A DNA stretch of 38,123 nt from Bacillus sp. SM2101 (GCF_018588585.1 NZ_JAEUFG010000035.1:1-38123); one strand, 5' to 3'. Shown: positions 26,407 through 35,115, counted from the stretch's first letter. Notes: generated by a model not told the origin, from the sequence alone. Numbers and translations: made by a program.

Positions 26407-27240
26407 CTATATTTCTGCTAAAAGCTTCATTATTTCATTTTTTGTTTTTGGAATGGTGCATGAATTAAATCGATCTTTCACTCTTAACTGTTCGAAGACA
26501 TCAATGATCCACGGTTTCTCTAAGTGACTTTTTTGTAAAATCGCATCGTCTCGAAATACTTGATCAGGTTTGTCTTGAGCTATGATCCTCCCTTCATTCA
26601 TTACAATAATCTCATCAGCCCATTCATAAGCTAAATTCACATCATGTGTAGACACAATCATTGTTTTGTTCTCTGTTTGAATATCATGTAATACATTCAT
26701 AATTTTCTTAGCATAGTATGGATCTAGCCCTGCTGTCGGTTCATCTAATACCATGAGCTTCGGCTCCATGGCCACAATTCCCGCAATGGCAACTCGTTTT
26801 TTTTGGCCAATGCTTAAAAAATGAGGTGGCTTTTCTTTTAAGGCAGTCGTTTCCGTTAACATCATTGCCTTGTCCACAGCTAGCTCCACTTCGCTCTCAG
26901 AAAGCCCCATATTTTTAGGTCCATATTTTATATCTTGATAAACACTAGATGAGAATAATTGAGAGTCAGAATCCTGATATACAATCCCTACCTGTTGACG
27001 TAATCTCTTTATCTCTTTGCGCTTGTACCGTAACGTTTCACCTTGAAAACAGATGGAACCACTCGTCGGTTGTAAAATCCCATTGAAATGTAAAAACAAT
27101 GTTGACTTTCCAGCCCCGTTATTTCCTAACAAAGCAATTTTCTTTCCTTGTTCAATAGATAGAGAAATATTGTTTATAGCATCAGTCCCATCAGGATATT
27201 GGTATGTAATGTTTTCAAGCTCTATAATTGGTGTACTCAT
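26407..27240 (-). CDS. cbiO: Cobalt ECF transporter ATPase
   Basis: 277-residue ABC ATPase of the group I ECF cobalt importer. Walker A is GNNGAGKST (39-47), the Q-loop VYQDSDSQLF follows (88-97), the signature is LSIGQKKRVAIAG (142-154), Walker B LMVLDEP (162-168) and the switch His199. Residues about 230-277 are an extra C-terminal segment. It drives uptake with CbiM, CbiN and CbiQ. It begins 15 bases after cbiQ. Confidence 0.96.
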   Translation of the reverse strand: MSTPIIELENITYQYPDGTDAINNISLSIEQGKKIALLGNNGAGKSTLFLHFNGILQPTSGSICFQGETLRYKRKEIKRLRQQVGIVYQDSDSQLFSSSVYQDIKYGPKNMGLSESEVELAVDKAMMLTETTALKEKPPHFLSIGQKKRVAIAGIVAMEPKLMVLDEPTAGLDPYYAKKIMNVLHDIQTENKTMIVSTHDVNLAYEWADEIIVMNEGRIIAQDKPDQVFRDDAILQKSHLEKPWIIDVFEQLRVKDRFNSCTIPKTKNEIMKLLAEI

Positions 27241-27255
27241 TAAACAAAACTCCTT

Positions 27256-28032
27256 TTACATAGCTGATGCTACGAATGTAAGCGTCAGCATTGATATCGC
27301 TACGATCCCCCAGTTCAGTGGATGATATTTATAGCTGCTTTCAATTTCATAATTACCATCTTGTCCACCACGTGTATCTACAGCTATTTGTAGTTCTTTT
27401 GCGTACTTCATAGACTTTACAAACACCCCTACTACTAGCTGACCTAAAGAATAAATCGATAGACGGTAATGTTGATAGCCAAGTCTAGAAGCTTGTGCGA
27501 TATAGACTTCTTGAGCTTTATCTAAGAGTACAAAAATAAATCTATATGTGAATGCAACGAGTTCAATAAATAGTGTTGGTAGTTTCATTTTCTGTAGGAG
27601 CCATAAAATATCATGAAGCGGCGTAGATAATATTAAGAAATACATGCAACTTACAGTTGAGAAAACGGTAAAAAACAGGCTTGTAACAATTGATATATTA
27701 TCTGTAGATATATACAACTGCCACGTACCAAAAGTCATTGACCATAAAGAATTAATTACTTTATAGTCATACGGTGCAACCGAAATAAGAATAGGTATAA
27801 TACTTGAAAGCAAAAAAAATGATGGTAATAAAAGTAGTTTTATATAATCACGTACTGAGATTTTCGCACCAAAAACTATTGCCATGCTCATGATTAACAA
27901 AGTTATAACAGCAATAACTTCACTTTTTGTAATAAGACAGAAAAACAAAAATAAAAATGTGAAAACTGCTTTCTCAATAGGGTGAACATGTCGTAGCTGA
28001 TTCAAATAAGCAAGCTGGTCAATCCGAAGCAT
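27256..28032 (-). CDS. cbiQ: Cobalt ECF transporter T component
   Basis: 258-residue membrane coupling protein of the cobalt importer. It begins MLRIDQLAYLNQLRHVHPIEKAVF, typical for CbiQ (split: MLRIDQLAYLNQL, RHVHPIEKAVF), and has four to five helices. The coupling-helix motif near ASRLGYQHYRLSIYSLGQ contacts CbiO. I start at the ATG of 28030-28032, preceded by GAGGTGG, which overlaps the cbiN stop by 14 bases; the longer frame to 28095 reads through the cbiN coding part with no ribosome site. Confidence 0.93.
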   Translation of the reverse strand: MLRIDQLAYLNQLRHVHPIEKAVFTFLFLFFCLITKSEVIAVITLLIMSMAIVFGAKISVRDYIKLLLLPSFFLLSSIIPILISVAPYDYKVINSLWSMTFGTWQLYISTDNISIVTSLFFTVFSTVSCMYFLILSTPLHDILWLLQKMKLPTLFIELVAFTYRFIFVLLDKAQEVYIAQASRLGYQHYRLSIYSLGQLVVGVFVKSMKYAKELQIAVDTRGGQDGNYEIESSYKYHPLNWGIVAISMLTLTFVASAM

Positions 28033-28324
28033 GCTCCACCTCACTAGAAGATTCAGTGGAGAATTTTTTTCGTGCTCTACCATAGCCGATGACATAGCCG
28101 ATTATAATTGCACCTATGGCCGCTTGTAAGGAAAATAGCAAGCTTTCTATCTCACCGCTTGGTGGCTCCCATAATACGTTGAACCAAGGCTCATAATTAG
28201 GTGCTATTTCACCAATTGCTTCTTCAGCTTGTCCATCTGCCCCACCAAATTCAGCATCCTGCTGTAGTACTAAAGGAACAATAGCCAACAAGATGACCAA
28301 CACTATCAATATCAGGTTTTTCAT
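28019..28324 (-). CDS. cbiN: Cobalt ECF transporter accessory protein CbiN
   Basis: 101-residue membrane protein with two helices: residues 3-20 (LILIVLVILLAIVPLVL) and about 66-86 (LLFSLQAAIGAIIIGYVIGY). The loop contains ADGQAEEAIGEIAPNYEPWF, the family signature that interacts with CbiM. It overlaps cbiQ. Spacing to cbiM is 220 bp and holds a dispersed repeat. Confidence 0.95.
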   Translation of the reverse strand: MKNLILIVLVILLAIVPLVLQQDAEFGGADGQAEEAIGEIAPNYEPWFNVLWEPPSGEIESLLFSLQAAIGAIIIGYVIGYGRARKKFSTESSSEVEHASD

Positions 28325-28350
28325 TAATTAACATACCTCCTTGTTTCAAA

Positions 28351-28390
28351 TAGCTGTTTTCGCATTAATAGTTTCTTTTCGTAATAAAAG
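28351..28390. repeat. Dispersed repeat module between cbiM and cbiN
   Basis: On the minus strand it reads TTACGAAAAGAAACT then ATTAATGCGAAAACAGC, parallel to 14877-14908; the latter 17 bases are exact. Both copies flank the main block of cobalamin genes in opposite orientation. Confidence 0.6.
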
Positions 28391-28543
28391 CTAAACAAGA
28401 ATATAACTAGTTCAGAGCAGCTTTTCTTTGTTAAAGTCTATAAAAATCATTTCATACATATGAGTTACTCAAATGTAAGTGAAACAATGGCTGTAGTATA
28501 ACTAATTGAGTTACTTCTCTTTTTGCTCAACTACCTTGTTGTT

Positions 28544-29317
28544 CTAAGCCTTTTTTGAACTCATTCTAACTGCTGGAACATTTAATAGCTGTAATTCTCG
28601 AACATTGTATTTTGCAAGCAAGTTCATAACTACTACTGTTAATAGCCCCTCACTCACTGCTAAAGGAATTTGTGTGAAAGAGAAAATCCCAGCAAATTTG
28701 ATAAATGATGCTACAACTCCTCCAACCTCAGTCGGAAATGCCAGAGCTAATTGAAAAGCTGTCACAGTATAAGTACAGAGATCTCCTAACATGGCTGCTA
28801 AAAAAACTGAGACTGCAAAAGAGAAATTTACTCTTAAGCCTGCTTTAAATACGAAATATGTAACCATTGGTCCTACAACAGCCATTGAAAATGCATTTGC
28901 ACCGAGTGTTGTGATACCGCCATGAGCGAGCAATAATGATTGAAACATTAATACAATCGTCCCTAGTACACTCATGACTGTTGGACCAAAAAGCACAGTA
29001 CCTAGCCCAACACCAGTTGGATGTGAACTACTTCCAGTTACAGAAGGGATTTTTAATGCTGACAACACAAATGCAAACGCCCCTGATAGCCCAAGCATCG
29101 TCTTCACCTCAGGGTTTTCTTTCACTTTTTTTCGGATGGAGTACATCCCAACAGCCAAAAATGGAATGGTTAAAACCCACCAAAAAATAGCCCACCCAAC
29201 CGGCAGGAAGCCCTCCATTATGTGCATCGCATATACTGGCCGAAATGAATTCAGCCAAAAATAACTAGTCAAACCAATAACAATTGTTACGAATAGCCAA
29301 GCATGTTTTCTTTTCAT
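28544..29317 (-). CDS. cbiM: Cobalt ECF transporter substrate-binding component
   Basis: 257-residue S component. A 30-residue signal sequence ([15 protein letters not shown]...PVYA) precedes [17 protein letters not shown]; in this family processing exposes the N-terminal Met-His that binds the metal. Further marks are [21 protein letters not shown] (about 86-106), with its metal-binding His, and [18 protein letters not shown]-like segment around 134-150. Six or more helices. First gene of the operon, 118 bp past the riboswitch terminator. Confidence 0.96.
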   Translation of the reverse strand: MKRKHAWLFVTIVIGLTSYFWLNSFRPVYAMHIMEGFLPVGWAIFWWVLTIPFLAVGMYSIRKKVKENPEVKTMLGLSGAFAFVLSALKIPSVTGSSSHPTGVGLGTVLFGPTVMSVLGTIVLMFQSLLLAHGGITTLGANAFSMAVVGPMVTYFVFKAGLRVNFSFAVSVFLAAMLGDLCTYTVTAFQLALAFPTEVGGVVASFIKFAGIFSFTQIPLAVSEGLLTVVVMNLLAKYNVRELQLLNVPAVRMSSKKA

Positions 29318-29433
29318 CAGTGAAGCACTCCCCCATGTTTATAAAGGCTAATTCCAAATATATTGATATACACACGAATATAGCTCGTGGTTACTACACA
29401 AAATTAGAAGATTCCGAAAGAGCCTTTATGTAA

Positions 29434-29472
29434 AATAAAAAGAGCACTCAAACCATAAAGGATCGAGTGCTC
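29434..29472 (-). terminator. Intrinsic terminator of the cobalamin riboswitch
   Basis: On the minus strand GAGCACTC (29472-29465) pairs with GAGTGCTC (29449-29442) and is followed by TTTTTATTTTA. It lies 75 bases after the aptamer and 117 bases before cbiM, the normal place for the expression platform of a transcription-attenuating switch. Confidence 0.85.
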
Positions 29473-29547
29473 AGAAAAAGTCAGTATTAACTATATGTTT
29501 ACATACTAATTCTTAACAACACCTCCCTATATTCCCGTAGGTTACAA

Positions 29548-29731
29548 TCGTGTTACTTAAACAGGCAGGTCTCCTGACTTATCTTCAACACTTCCTGCGC
29601 CTTCCCATTTCTTTACGAAACAGTGACACATATGCAGGTTGCTCAGACTTACAGTGGCGGGAACCGCGTCGGCTTTACACCGAACTTCCCTTTTAAGTTG
29701 TACACAGCTTTTACTTATGCACAACACCTGT
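29548..29731 (-). ncRNA. Cobalamin (B12) riboswitch
   Basis: The minus strand contains the conserved parts of the AdoCbl aptamer in order: AAAGGGAA near 29693, GGTGTAAAGCC (about 29675-29685), GGTTCCCGCCACTGTAA (about 29650-29667), and the B12 box AAGTCAGGAGACCTGCC (29565-29581). GTGTT at 29727-29723 pairs with AACAC at 29554-29550 and closes P1. The aptamer precedes the cbiMNQO-cob operon with a terminator between. High cobalamin would therefore stop transcription before cobalt import and synthesis genes. Confidence 0.97.
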
Positions 29732-29759
29732 TTATTTCATCATTCAGTTGTTATAATTC

Positions 29760-29788
29760 AGTATATTCTAAATTAAATTATGAGTCTA
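29760..29788 (-). promoter_or_regulatory. Likely sigma-A promoter of the cobalamin operon
   Basis: Minus strand TAGACT (29788-29783) and TATACT (29765-29760) with 17 bases between; matches of 4/6 and 5/6 to the consensus. Transcription would start about 20-25 bases before the aptamer. Confidence 0.55.
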
Positions 29789-29896
29789 GCTTTTTTCATA
29801 TCATGTATATTTGTGAAAGGAAATTTCTAATAGTACGTGTATAATATAATAAATATTAATTTGATTTCTAATAAAACAAAGTTAAGGTGACTAACT

Positions 29897-31144
29897 ATGA
29901 AAATAGGACAATTTTCTAAAGAAAATAAAATAAGCATAAATACAACTAGACACTACATAGACCTTGGCTTAATAACACCTGAGAAAGCATCCGGACAGTA
30001 TCAATTTGATGAACAGTGTCACAGAGATGTAAAGGATATTATTTACTTAAAAAACCTCGGCTTTTCGTTAAGTGAAATAAAAACAATCTTTCAATATAAA
30101 AGACTTGGCAAATTATCCGCACTAGAAAATAACGAATTTTACAAAGAGATTTTTGTAGAAAAGCTACATACGATAGAACATAAAATAGTCGAATACGAAG
30201 AAACGAGACAAAATTTGCAAAATGAACTTACCCAATTAAATACAACGAATAAACCTAAACAGCTTAAAATGGGTATGAGCTTATCAGTGCTCCCACTTTT
30301 AGAATGTAAAAAATGCGGCGCTGCTTTAAGCATTAAAAATGGAGACATCGTTAACAATCAAATCTTACATGGTGTTCTTCAATGTAACTGTGAGCATGAA
30401 CACTTTATTAAAGACGGAATTCTCTTCACCCCACAAACCATTCATCATGCTCACCACGTTAAAAGTCCAAGTCATATGATGAATGAATTCAACTATTTTA
30501 TATCAGATTACATTAAGGAAACAGATGAAAAATATTTAGATCATCTATATCAGGCTGTTGACTGGTTTTATAAAAGGGTTAATTTTGAACAATTAACGCA
30601 TAAAATATTGCTCCATCTTGGTACCGGAATTGGTTTCTCATTAAGGCATATCTATAACTCCTTGCCTAAAGATTGCCTCTATATTGCGGTTGATCATGAT
30701 TACCAACGACATTACGTATTAAAAAGTATTTTAGAAACTTATGAAGAACAGAAAAATATCTTATTTATTTGTTCTGATTTCCTACATATTCCATTAAAAA
30801 AAGAAGCAGTCGATTTTTTAATTGATACAGGCAGTTCAGAGCATAGCTTTCAACATGAAAACTTTTTAATAGAGGAAGTACAGCTTTATTTAAAAGAAGA
30901 AAGTAATTTAATCGGTGCATATTTGACGTATGAAAACTATCATATAAAAAATGAAATCAATCCGTCTTATAGACAAAACTTTCAACTTAATAACATCAAA
31001 GAGAAATTAAAAACTTTACGTTATGACCTTGCCGACGATATGGTCTCTATTCCAGTTGATCAATCCCCTGGAAAGTATGAATTGCAATTACTAGATGGCG
31101 AGAAGATGTATACTTATCTTTATTATGGAAAAAGGTTGGGTTAA
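29897..31144 (+). CDS. MerR-family HTH fused to a Cys-pair module and methyltransferase-like domain
   Basis: 415-residue three-part protein. Residues 1-75 are a MerR-type HTH (KIGQFSKENKISINTTRHYI, then LKNLGFSLSEIKTIF), and 76-118 the usual coiled-coil dimer helix. Residues about 135-175 hold C137-x2-C140 and C163-x-C165 with KDGILF after them, which resembles the small zinc-ribbon ahead of RlmA/Trm112-like methyltransferases. Residues 235-345 look like a class I methyltransferase fold: HLGTGIGFSLRHIY (240-253), AVDHD (264-268), ICSDFLHIPLKKEAVDFLID. Many MerR proteins are activators that sense a drug through the C-terminal domain. Here the exporter gene next door is the likely target. Methyltransferase activity is unproven. 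GTTAAGGTG precedes the ATG. Confidence 0.82.
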   Translation: MKIGQFSKENKISINTTRHYIDLGLITPEKASGQYQFDEQCHRDVKDIIYLKNLGFSLSEIKTIFQYKRLGKLSALENNEFYKEIFVEKLHTIEHKIVEYEETRQNLQNELTQLNTTNKPKQLKMGMSLSVLPLLECKKCGAALSIKNGDIVNNQILHGVLQCNCEHEHFIKDGILFTPQTIHHAHHVKSPSHMMNEFNYFISDYIKETDEKYLDHLYQAVDWFYKRVNFEQLTHKILLHLGTGIGFSLRHIYNSLPKDCLYIAVDHDYQRHYVLKSILETYEEQKNILFICSDFLHIPLKKEAVDFLIDTGSSEHSFQHENFLIEEVQLYLKEESNLIGAYLTYENYHIKNEINPSYRQNFQLNNIKEKLKTLRYDLADDMVSIPVDQSPGKYELQLLDGEKMYTYLYYGKRLG

Positions 31145-31155
31145 CCCGACCTTTT
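31130..31155 (+). terminator. Hairpin over the 3' end of the MerR-fusion gene
   Basis: AAAAGGTTGGG and CCCGACCTTTT pair with one G-T wobble around TTAA, which contains the stop codon. A T-containing tail follows. It may reduce readthrough into the MFS gene. Confidence 0.5.
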
Positions 31156-31243
31156 GTAAATTTCATCTTAAAAAAAACGTAAATACTACCTTGCTATTGC
31201 CCTTTCCCGATGAATTAGGATTACTATAAAGGAGGGGGAAATA

Positions 31244-32536
31244 TTGAGGAATAAATTAAGTCAAATGTTTGATCCAAAATCTGATGTAAAAAATTTGATC
31301 TTACTTTCATTTGGAAGCATTGTCTCGTTATTTGGATCTTTCGTTTACTCATTTGCTATCAGTTTATATGTTTTGACAGTAACAGGTTCGGGGCTTTCAT
31401 TTGCAACAAACTTAATATTATCTATTATACCGACCATTATTTTAGGACCTGTAGCTGGAGTTATCACAGACCGTCTGAACCGTAAATTCATACTAGTTTT
31501 TAGTGATGTATTAAGTGGCGTGGTGCTTCTTGTTTTATATGTAATTAGTCTTCATGAACTCCATTTATATTGGATTTATGCAATTACATTTATTTTAAAT
31601 GTCTTCAGTACATTTGCTAGTGTGAGCATCGAATCATCTAAACCAAATATTGTTCATGAAAATAACTTGATGAAGATCAACGCGATCACAAGAATAATTT
31701 TTTCAATTTCTTTTACTTTAGGACCAATTATAGGAGGAATGGTATTTGCTTTTGTTAATATAAAAACCTTTATATTAATAAATGCTATCTCCTTTATCAT
31801 TTCAAGTATAAGTGAGTGCTTTATTAATTTCCGATTCAATGAAAAAAATTCTCCTAACAAAGAAAATGACCACTTTTTCATAGAGCTAAAGGAAGGTTTT
31901 TCCTATATTATTTCTCAAAAAAAATTACGAGGCATTATCGTTCTGTCAATACTTGTTAACTTTTTTATTACTTTATCATCAACCATTCCAGTTCCGTTTA
32001 TTATTACAAATGTTTTAAAGCTTCATTCTACTGCATTCGGAATCATTGAAGCGGCATTTCCAATTGGTATGCTAATTGGATCTATTTTCATTGGAAAATT
32101 TATTTCAAAGTTCCATTATCATAAGTTTTTAATACTTATGACTATGATCATCTCCAGTTTAACAATCCTCATTAGTGGACCATTGCTCTTTAACCAAACT
32201 TATCACCCTATTTTTTACACAATATTTTATTGTGTATTAAATATAGGCTTTGGGATTTCTTCATCATTTGTGGATATCCCTATCATGACGTTTATTCAAC
32301 AAATGGTTCCTGATCAGTTAAGAGGGAGAGTTATAAGTACTGGCTTAACTATTGTTAAGGCCATTGTACCGATCGCTATGATACTGTCAGGAACACTACT
32401 AAACATCATCTCACCTTATTGGCTACCATTAGTCGGAGGATCAACACTGTTAAGCATAAGTTTATATATGTATTTCACGAAAGAAATAAGATCAATATCG
32501 TTGAGACACCATACACAGAATGCGGAAGCACCTTAA
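31244..32536 (+). CDS. MFS multidrug/macrolide-type exporter (DHA3-like)
   Basis: 430-residue 12-helix transporter. Early loop GVITDRLNRKFILVFSDV is the DHA3 motif A, and FIQQMVPDQLRGRVISTG is the later family signature. It is a proton-driven exporter of lipophilic small molecules; substrate unknown. The start is TTG at 31244 with GGAGGGGG five bases upstream. It lies 99 bases behind the MerR-fusion gene on the same strand and is a natural target of it. Confidence 0.9.
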   Translation: MRNKLSQMFDPKSDVKNLILLSFGSIVSLFGSFVYSFAISLYVLTVTGSGLSFATNLILSIIPTIILGPVAGVITDRLNRKFILVFSDVLSGVVLLVLYVISLHELHLYWIYAITFILNVFSTFASVSIESSKPNIVHENNLMKINAITRIIFSISFTLGPIIGGMVFAFVNIKTFILINAISFIISSISECFINFRFNEKNSPNKENDHFFIELKEGFSYIISQKKLRGIIVLSILVNFFITLSSTIPVPFIITNVLKLHSTAFGIIEAAFPIGMLIGSIFIGKFISKFHYHKFLILMTMIISSLTILISGPLLFNQTYHPIFYTIFYCVLNIGFGISSSFVDIPIMTFIQQMVPDQLRGRVISTGLTIVKAIVPIAMILSGTLLNIISPYWLPLVGGSTLLSISLYMYFTKEIRSISLRHHTQNAEAP

Positions 32537-32943
32537 TATAGTTAAAAAAGTTTTGTAGCTGTATGCGATTAAGTTACTGCATATCAGCTAAGAAATAGCT
32601 ATTTGCATTTTAGCAGCAAAGGAATGCTAATTTAATAGGCACTTTTTGTTAGGCTTTTTTCGATTGTTTTTCCTATTAATAAATATACATGAGAACAACT
32701 CAAGCTTCGGGGCATCTTTTCTTCTAAAAAATATTGATATAACAGCAAACTATATTAAAACAGCTTTTTGTTATCTTTGTTACTTTATTTCACTTAAATT
32801 CGAGCAACTGATATGTAGGGTATGGTTTTAATAGTCTTCGTGAAAAAAGATGCCACCAACTGCTTTATCCGTGTTTATATCTTAGTAAGAAAAGAAACGA
32901 GCTGAGGAAAAAAACAATATCAAACATAAATGAAGGTGATTAT
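32537..32943. other. 400-bp intergenic region, mostly dispersed repeat
   Basis: No gene is supported; the short plus frame at 32646-32831 lies within the repeat and has no ribosome site. The main content is the element at 32705-32857. Confidence 0.45.
32705..32857. repeat. Dispersed repeat element with inverted arms
   Basis: Left arm GGGGCATCTTTTCTTC (about 32709-32724) and right arm GAAAAAAGATGCCACC (32842-32857) are imperfect inverted copies about 150 bp apart. The left arm continues into AAAATATTG like the element at 8193. The central part is AT-rich with no gene. Confidence 0.55.
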
Positions 32944-33510
32944 ATGAAAACAAACTTATTTTTTGTGCGCCATGCTCATGCTACTTATACACCTGATGAA
33001 TTAGGTAGGCCTCTGTCTAAACAAGGTCTATATGACGCAACTCAAGTAACATCTATTCTTAAAGACGAAAAAATCGATATCGTCATATCTAGCCCTTTCA
33101 AAAGAGCGATACAAACAGTTGACGGTATTGCCCAGCATAGAGATATGGAGATAGTACTAAAAGACGACTTTAGGGAAAGATTATTGTCTGACGGACCAGT
33201 TGAAAACTTCCTACAGGCTATAACAGCCGTTTGGGAAAATGAGCAGCTTTCATTCAAAGGTGGGGAATCAAATATAATTGCTCAGGCACGAGGTGTAAAG
33301 GTAACTAAAGAGATATTATCAAAATATGAAGGTAAAAATATAGTCGTCGGTACACATGGCAATATTATGGTATTAATCATGAATTACTTTGACCCACAAT
33401 TTGATTTTGCCTTTTGGAAACAACTCACCATGCCAGATATTTATAAATTATCCTTTGATGGACATGAGTTAGTAGATGTCTATAGATTGTGGAGTTCTCA
33501 AAATCATTAA
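32944..33510 (+). CDS. Histidine phosphatase superfamily protein
   Basis: 188-residue phosphoglycerate-mutase-like phosphatase. Motif FVRHAHATY at residues 8-15 has the nucleophile His10, SPFKRAIQT carries the second Arg (54), Glu78 lies in FRERL, and VGTHGNI the second His (138). These are the complete catalytic set of the branch 1 fold. Substrate unknown; small bacillary members act on sugar or nucleotide phosphates. GAAGGTG precedes the ATG. Followed by a good terminator. Confidence 0.9.
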   Translation: MKTNLFFVRHAHATYTPDELGRPLSKQGLYDATQVTSILKDEKIDIVISSPFKRAIQTVDGIAQHRDMEIVLKDDFRERLLSDGPVENFLQAITAVWENEQLSFKGGESNIIAQARGVKVTKEILSKYEGKNIVVGTHGNIMVLIMNYFDPQFDFAFWKQLTMPDIYKLSFDGHELVDVYRLWSSQNH

Positions 33511-33566
33511 CAGGATCCCTCATTAAATAGACTCGCTGCTTCACCCGTTGTATCAAAAGAGATGAA

Positions 33567-33594
33567 AACCGTAGATGCATTTGTATCTACGGTT
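33567..33594. terminator. Bidirectional terminator (CCGTAGAT stem)
   Basis: AACCGTAGAT (33567-33576) pairs with ATCTACGGTT (33585-33594). T-rich bases lie on both sides; it serves the phosphatase gene and the convergent MFS gene. The same stem is used at 35986-36016. Confidence 0.8.
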
Positions 33595-33617
33595 ATTTAC
33601 TAAAACATGAGCATTTG

Positions 33618-34868
33618 TTAATTGAACTCATTACTAATTTTAGTTTCATAAGGTAATTCTTTAGATTCATTTGGCTGATTAACAGATAAGTTCGTTAAAT
33701 TAAGCTTAATGCTAACCATAGCACCGACTATTATGATGATTGCAGCTGTAAAATAAGTAACGATTAATGATGTGTAAGTGACCAAAGGTCCAGCAACAGC
33801 CGATCCCACTAGCATTCCTCCAATAAATAATGGAGTTAATATTCCATTTGTTCTCCCTATATACTTTTCATCTATCATTTTAATGATGAGCATTCCAAGC
33901 ATCGTTTGCCACATGGCTAATATTAAGCCTGTTATAAAATTCATTGTCGCTGTTAATACAAACCATACAGACAAAACCTCTATGATAAGTGAGAAAGACA
34001 AGAAACATAACCCTCCGACAATTACCCTTTTCATCTTAAACTTGTTGCCTAATATAGCAGCCATAATACTTCCAACAAACATTCCTATGCCGGCTAGCAT
34101 ATAAAGCCATTGAATACTCTCTTTATCCAGGCCTAAACGATCAATAACAATGAAAATGTCCAACGGTTGAACAATACCTGCTCCTAATCCAATGAAAACA
34201 AAAGCAATTGCAATAATACTTAAATTTCTTGAGTTCTTTACGTATCGAACTCCATCTTTCAATTCTTTAATAAACCTAGAAGAGCTATGTGAGTGCTCTT
34301 TATGCGGTGTTGGTAGGAACAATAATGTGATAGACGAAATGAAAAATGCAATCGTGATACTTACTAAGGAAGCGGTAATGCCAAACCAACTGTAGATTAA
34401 CGTTCCGATAATTGGACCAATGATTAAAAATAGTGCTTGCAAGCTTTGAATAATTCCTATTGCAGGAGCAACCATATCTTCTAGAATATGTTTTTTAAAT
34501 ATTATGGAAGATGAAGGCTGTGATATTTGGCTAACAACACTAGAGACAAGTGTAGCTAGAAAAATAACCTGCCAATTTCCGTTATTCACAAATAAGATGA
34601 TGATGCATATGGATAAAGCGCTAGCGAAATCCCCTAAGATCATTGTCTTTTTAGGATTCCACCTGTCTGCTAACGCTCCTCCAACAAAAGAAAAAAGAAA
34701 AATCGGGGTGTATTCAATCACAGTTAGCAATGAAACATAAATTGCATTATTATCAGTTAATTCCATTACAAAAAACAATAATGCAATGTTTCGAATCCAA
34801 ATAGCACATTGCTGAATTAAATCCGTGAAAAGAATGATTTGGAAAACTCTATTTGATAATAACTTCAT
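33618..34868 (-). CDS. MFS exporter of the DHA3/EntS-like group, MarR-linked
   Basis: 416-residue transporter with 12 predicted helices. The N-terminal VGGALADRWNPKKTMILGD is motif A, and KMIDEKYIGRTNGI matches the conserved cytoplasmic loop of this group. Family members expel macrolides, siderophores and other lipophilic compounds. AGGAGG lies nine bases before the ATG. A perfect 30-bp palindrome sits 36-65 bases before the start and a MarR gene lies upstream on the same strand, so expression is probably derepressed by a MarR ligand. Confidence 0.9.
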   Translation of the reverse strand: MKLLSNRVFQIILFTDLIQQCAIWIRNIALLFFVMELTDNNAIYVSLLTVIEYTPIFLFSFVGGALADRWNPKKTMILGDFASALSICIIILFVNNGNWQVIFLATLVSSVVSQISQPSSSIIFKKHILEDMVAPAIGIIQSLQALFLIIGPIIGTLIYSWFGITASLVSITIAFFISSITLLFLPTPHKEHSHSSSRFIKELKDGVRYVKNSRNLSIIAIAFVFIGLGAGIVQPLDIFIVIDRLGLDKESIQWLYMLAGIGMFVGSIMAAILGNKFKMKRVIVGGLCFLSFSLIIEVLSVWFVLTATMNFITGLILAMWQTMLGMLIIKMIDEKYIGRTNGILTPLFIGGMLVGSAVAGPLVTYTSLIVTYFTAAIIIIVGAMVSIKLNLTNLSVNQPNESKELPYETKISNEFN

Positions 34869-34903
34869 AAATAAAAACCTCCTATAATAAATTGTTTAAT
34901 TAA

Positions 34904-34933
34904 ATTAAAATTTAAGTATACTTAAATTTTAAT
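34904..34933. promoter_or_regulatory. Perfect 30-bp palindrome, likely MarR operator
   Basis: ATTAAAATTTAAGTA and TACTTAAATTTTAAT are exact inverted halves with no spacer. The site lies just before the MFS start, and TATACT in it could be the -10 box, so a bound dimer would block transcription. Length and AT-richness fit MarR-family operators. Confidence 0.65.
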
Positions 34934-35068
34934 GAAAAAAATTGTAAATTATTTATTTCTGACCAACATTTATTGAACCTAAAGGCTATTTTTGTAAGAC
35001 TTGTTGCTATTATGACCACTTATGTACTATAAGAAGTGGCTTTATAAGTGAGTCATCATGTTACAGAA

Positions 35069-35083
35069 GAAAGATGCCAGGAA
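35069..35083. repeat. Dispersed motif copy
   Basis: AGAAAGATGCCAGGA is a copy of the GAAAAGATGCCACGA arm, in the 400-bp spacer between the MFS and MarR genes. The spacer has no gene; it also holds the small array at 35116-35200 and an AT-rich imperfect palindrome ATTATACTTAACTATAAT (35241-35258). Confidence 0.45.
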
Positions 35084-35115
35084 CTCTAGTTTGCACGTGT
35101 TTTTTCATAACCACA

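Noticed and set aside
29623-29844. 73-residue plus-strand frame
   Set aside because: It lies across the cobalamin riboswitch on the other strand and has no ribosome site.
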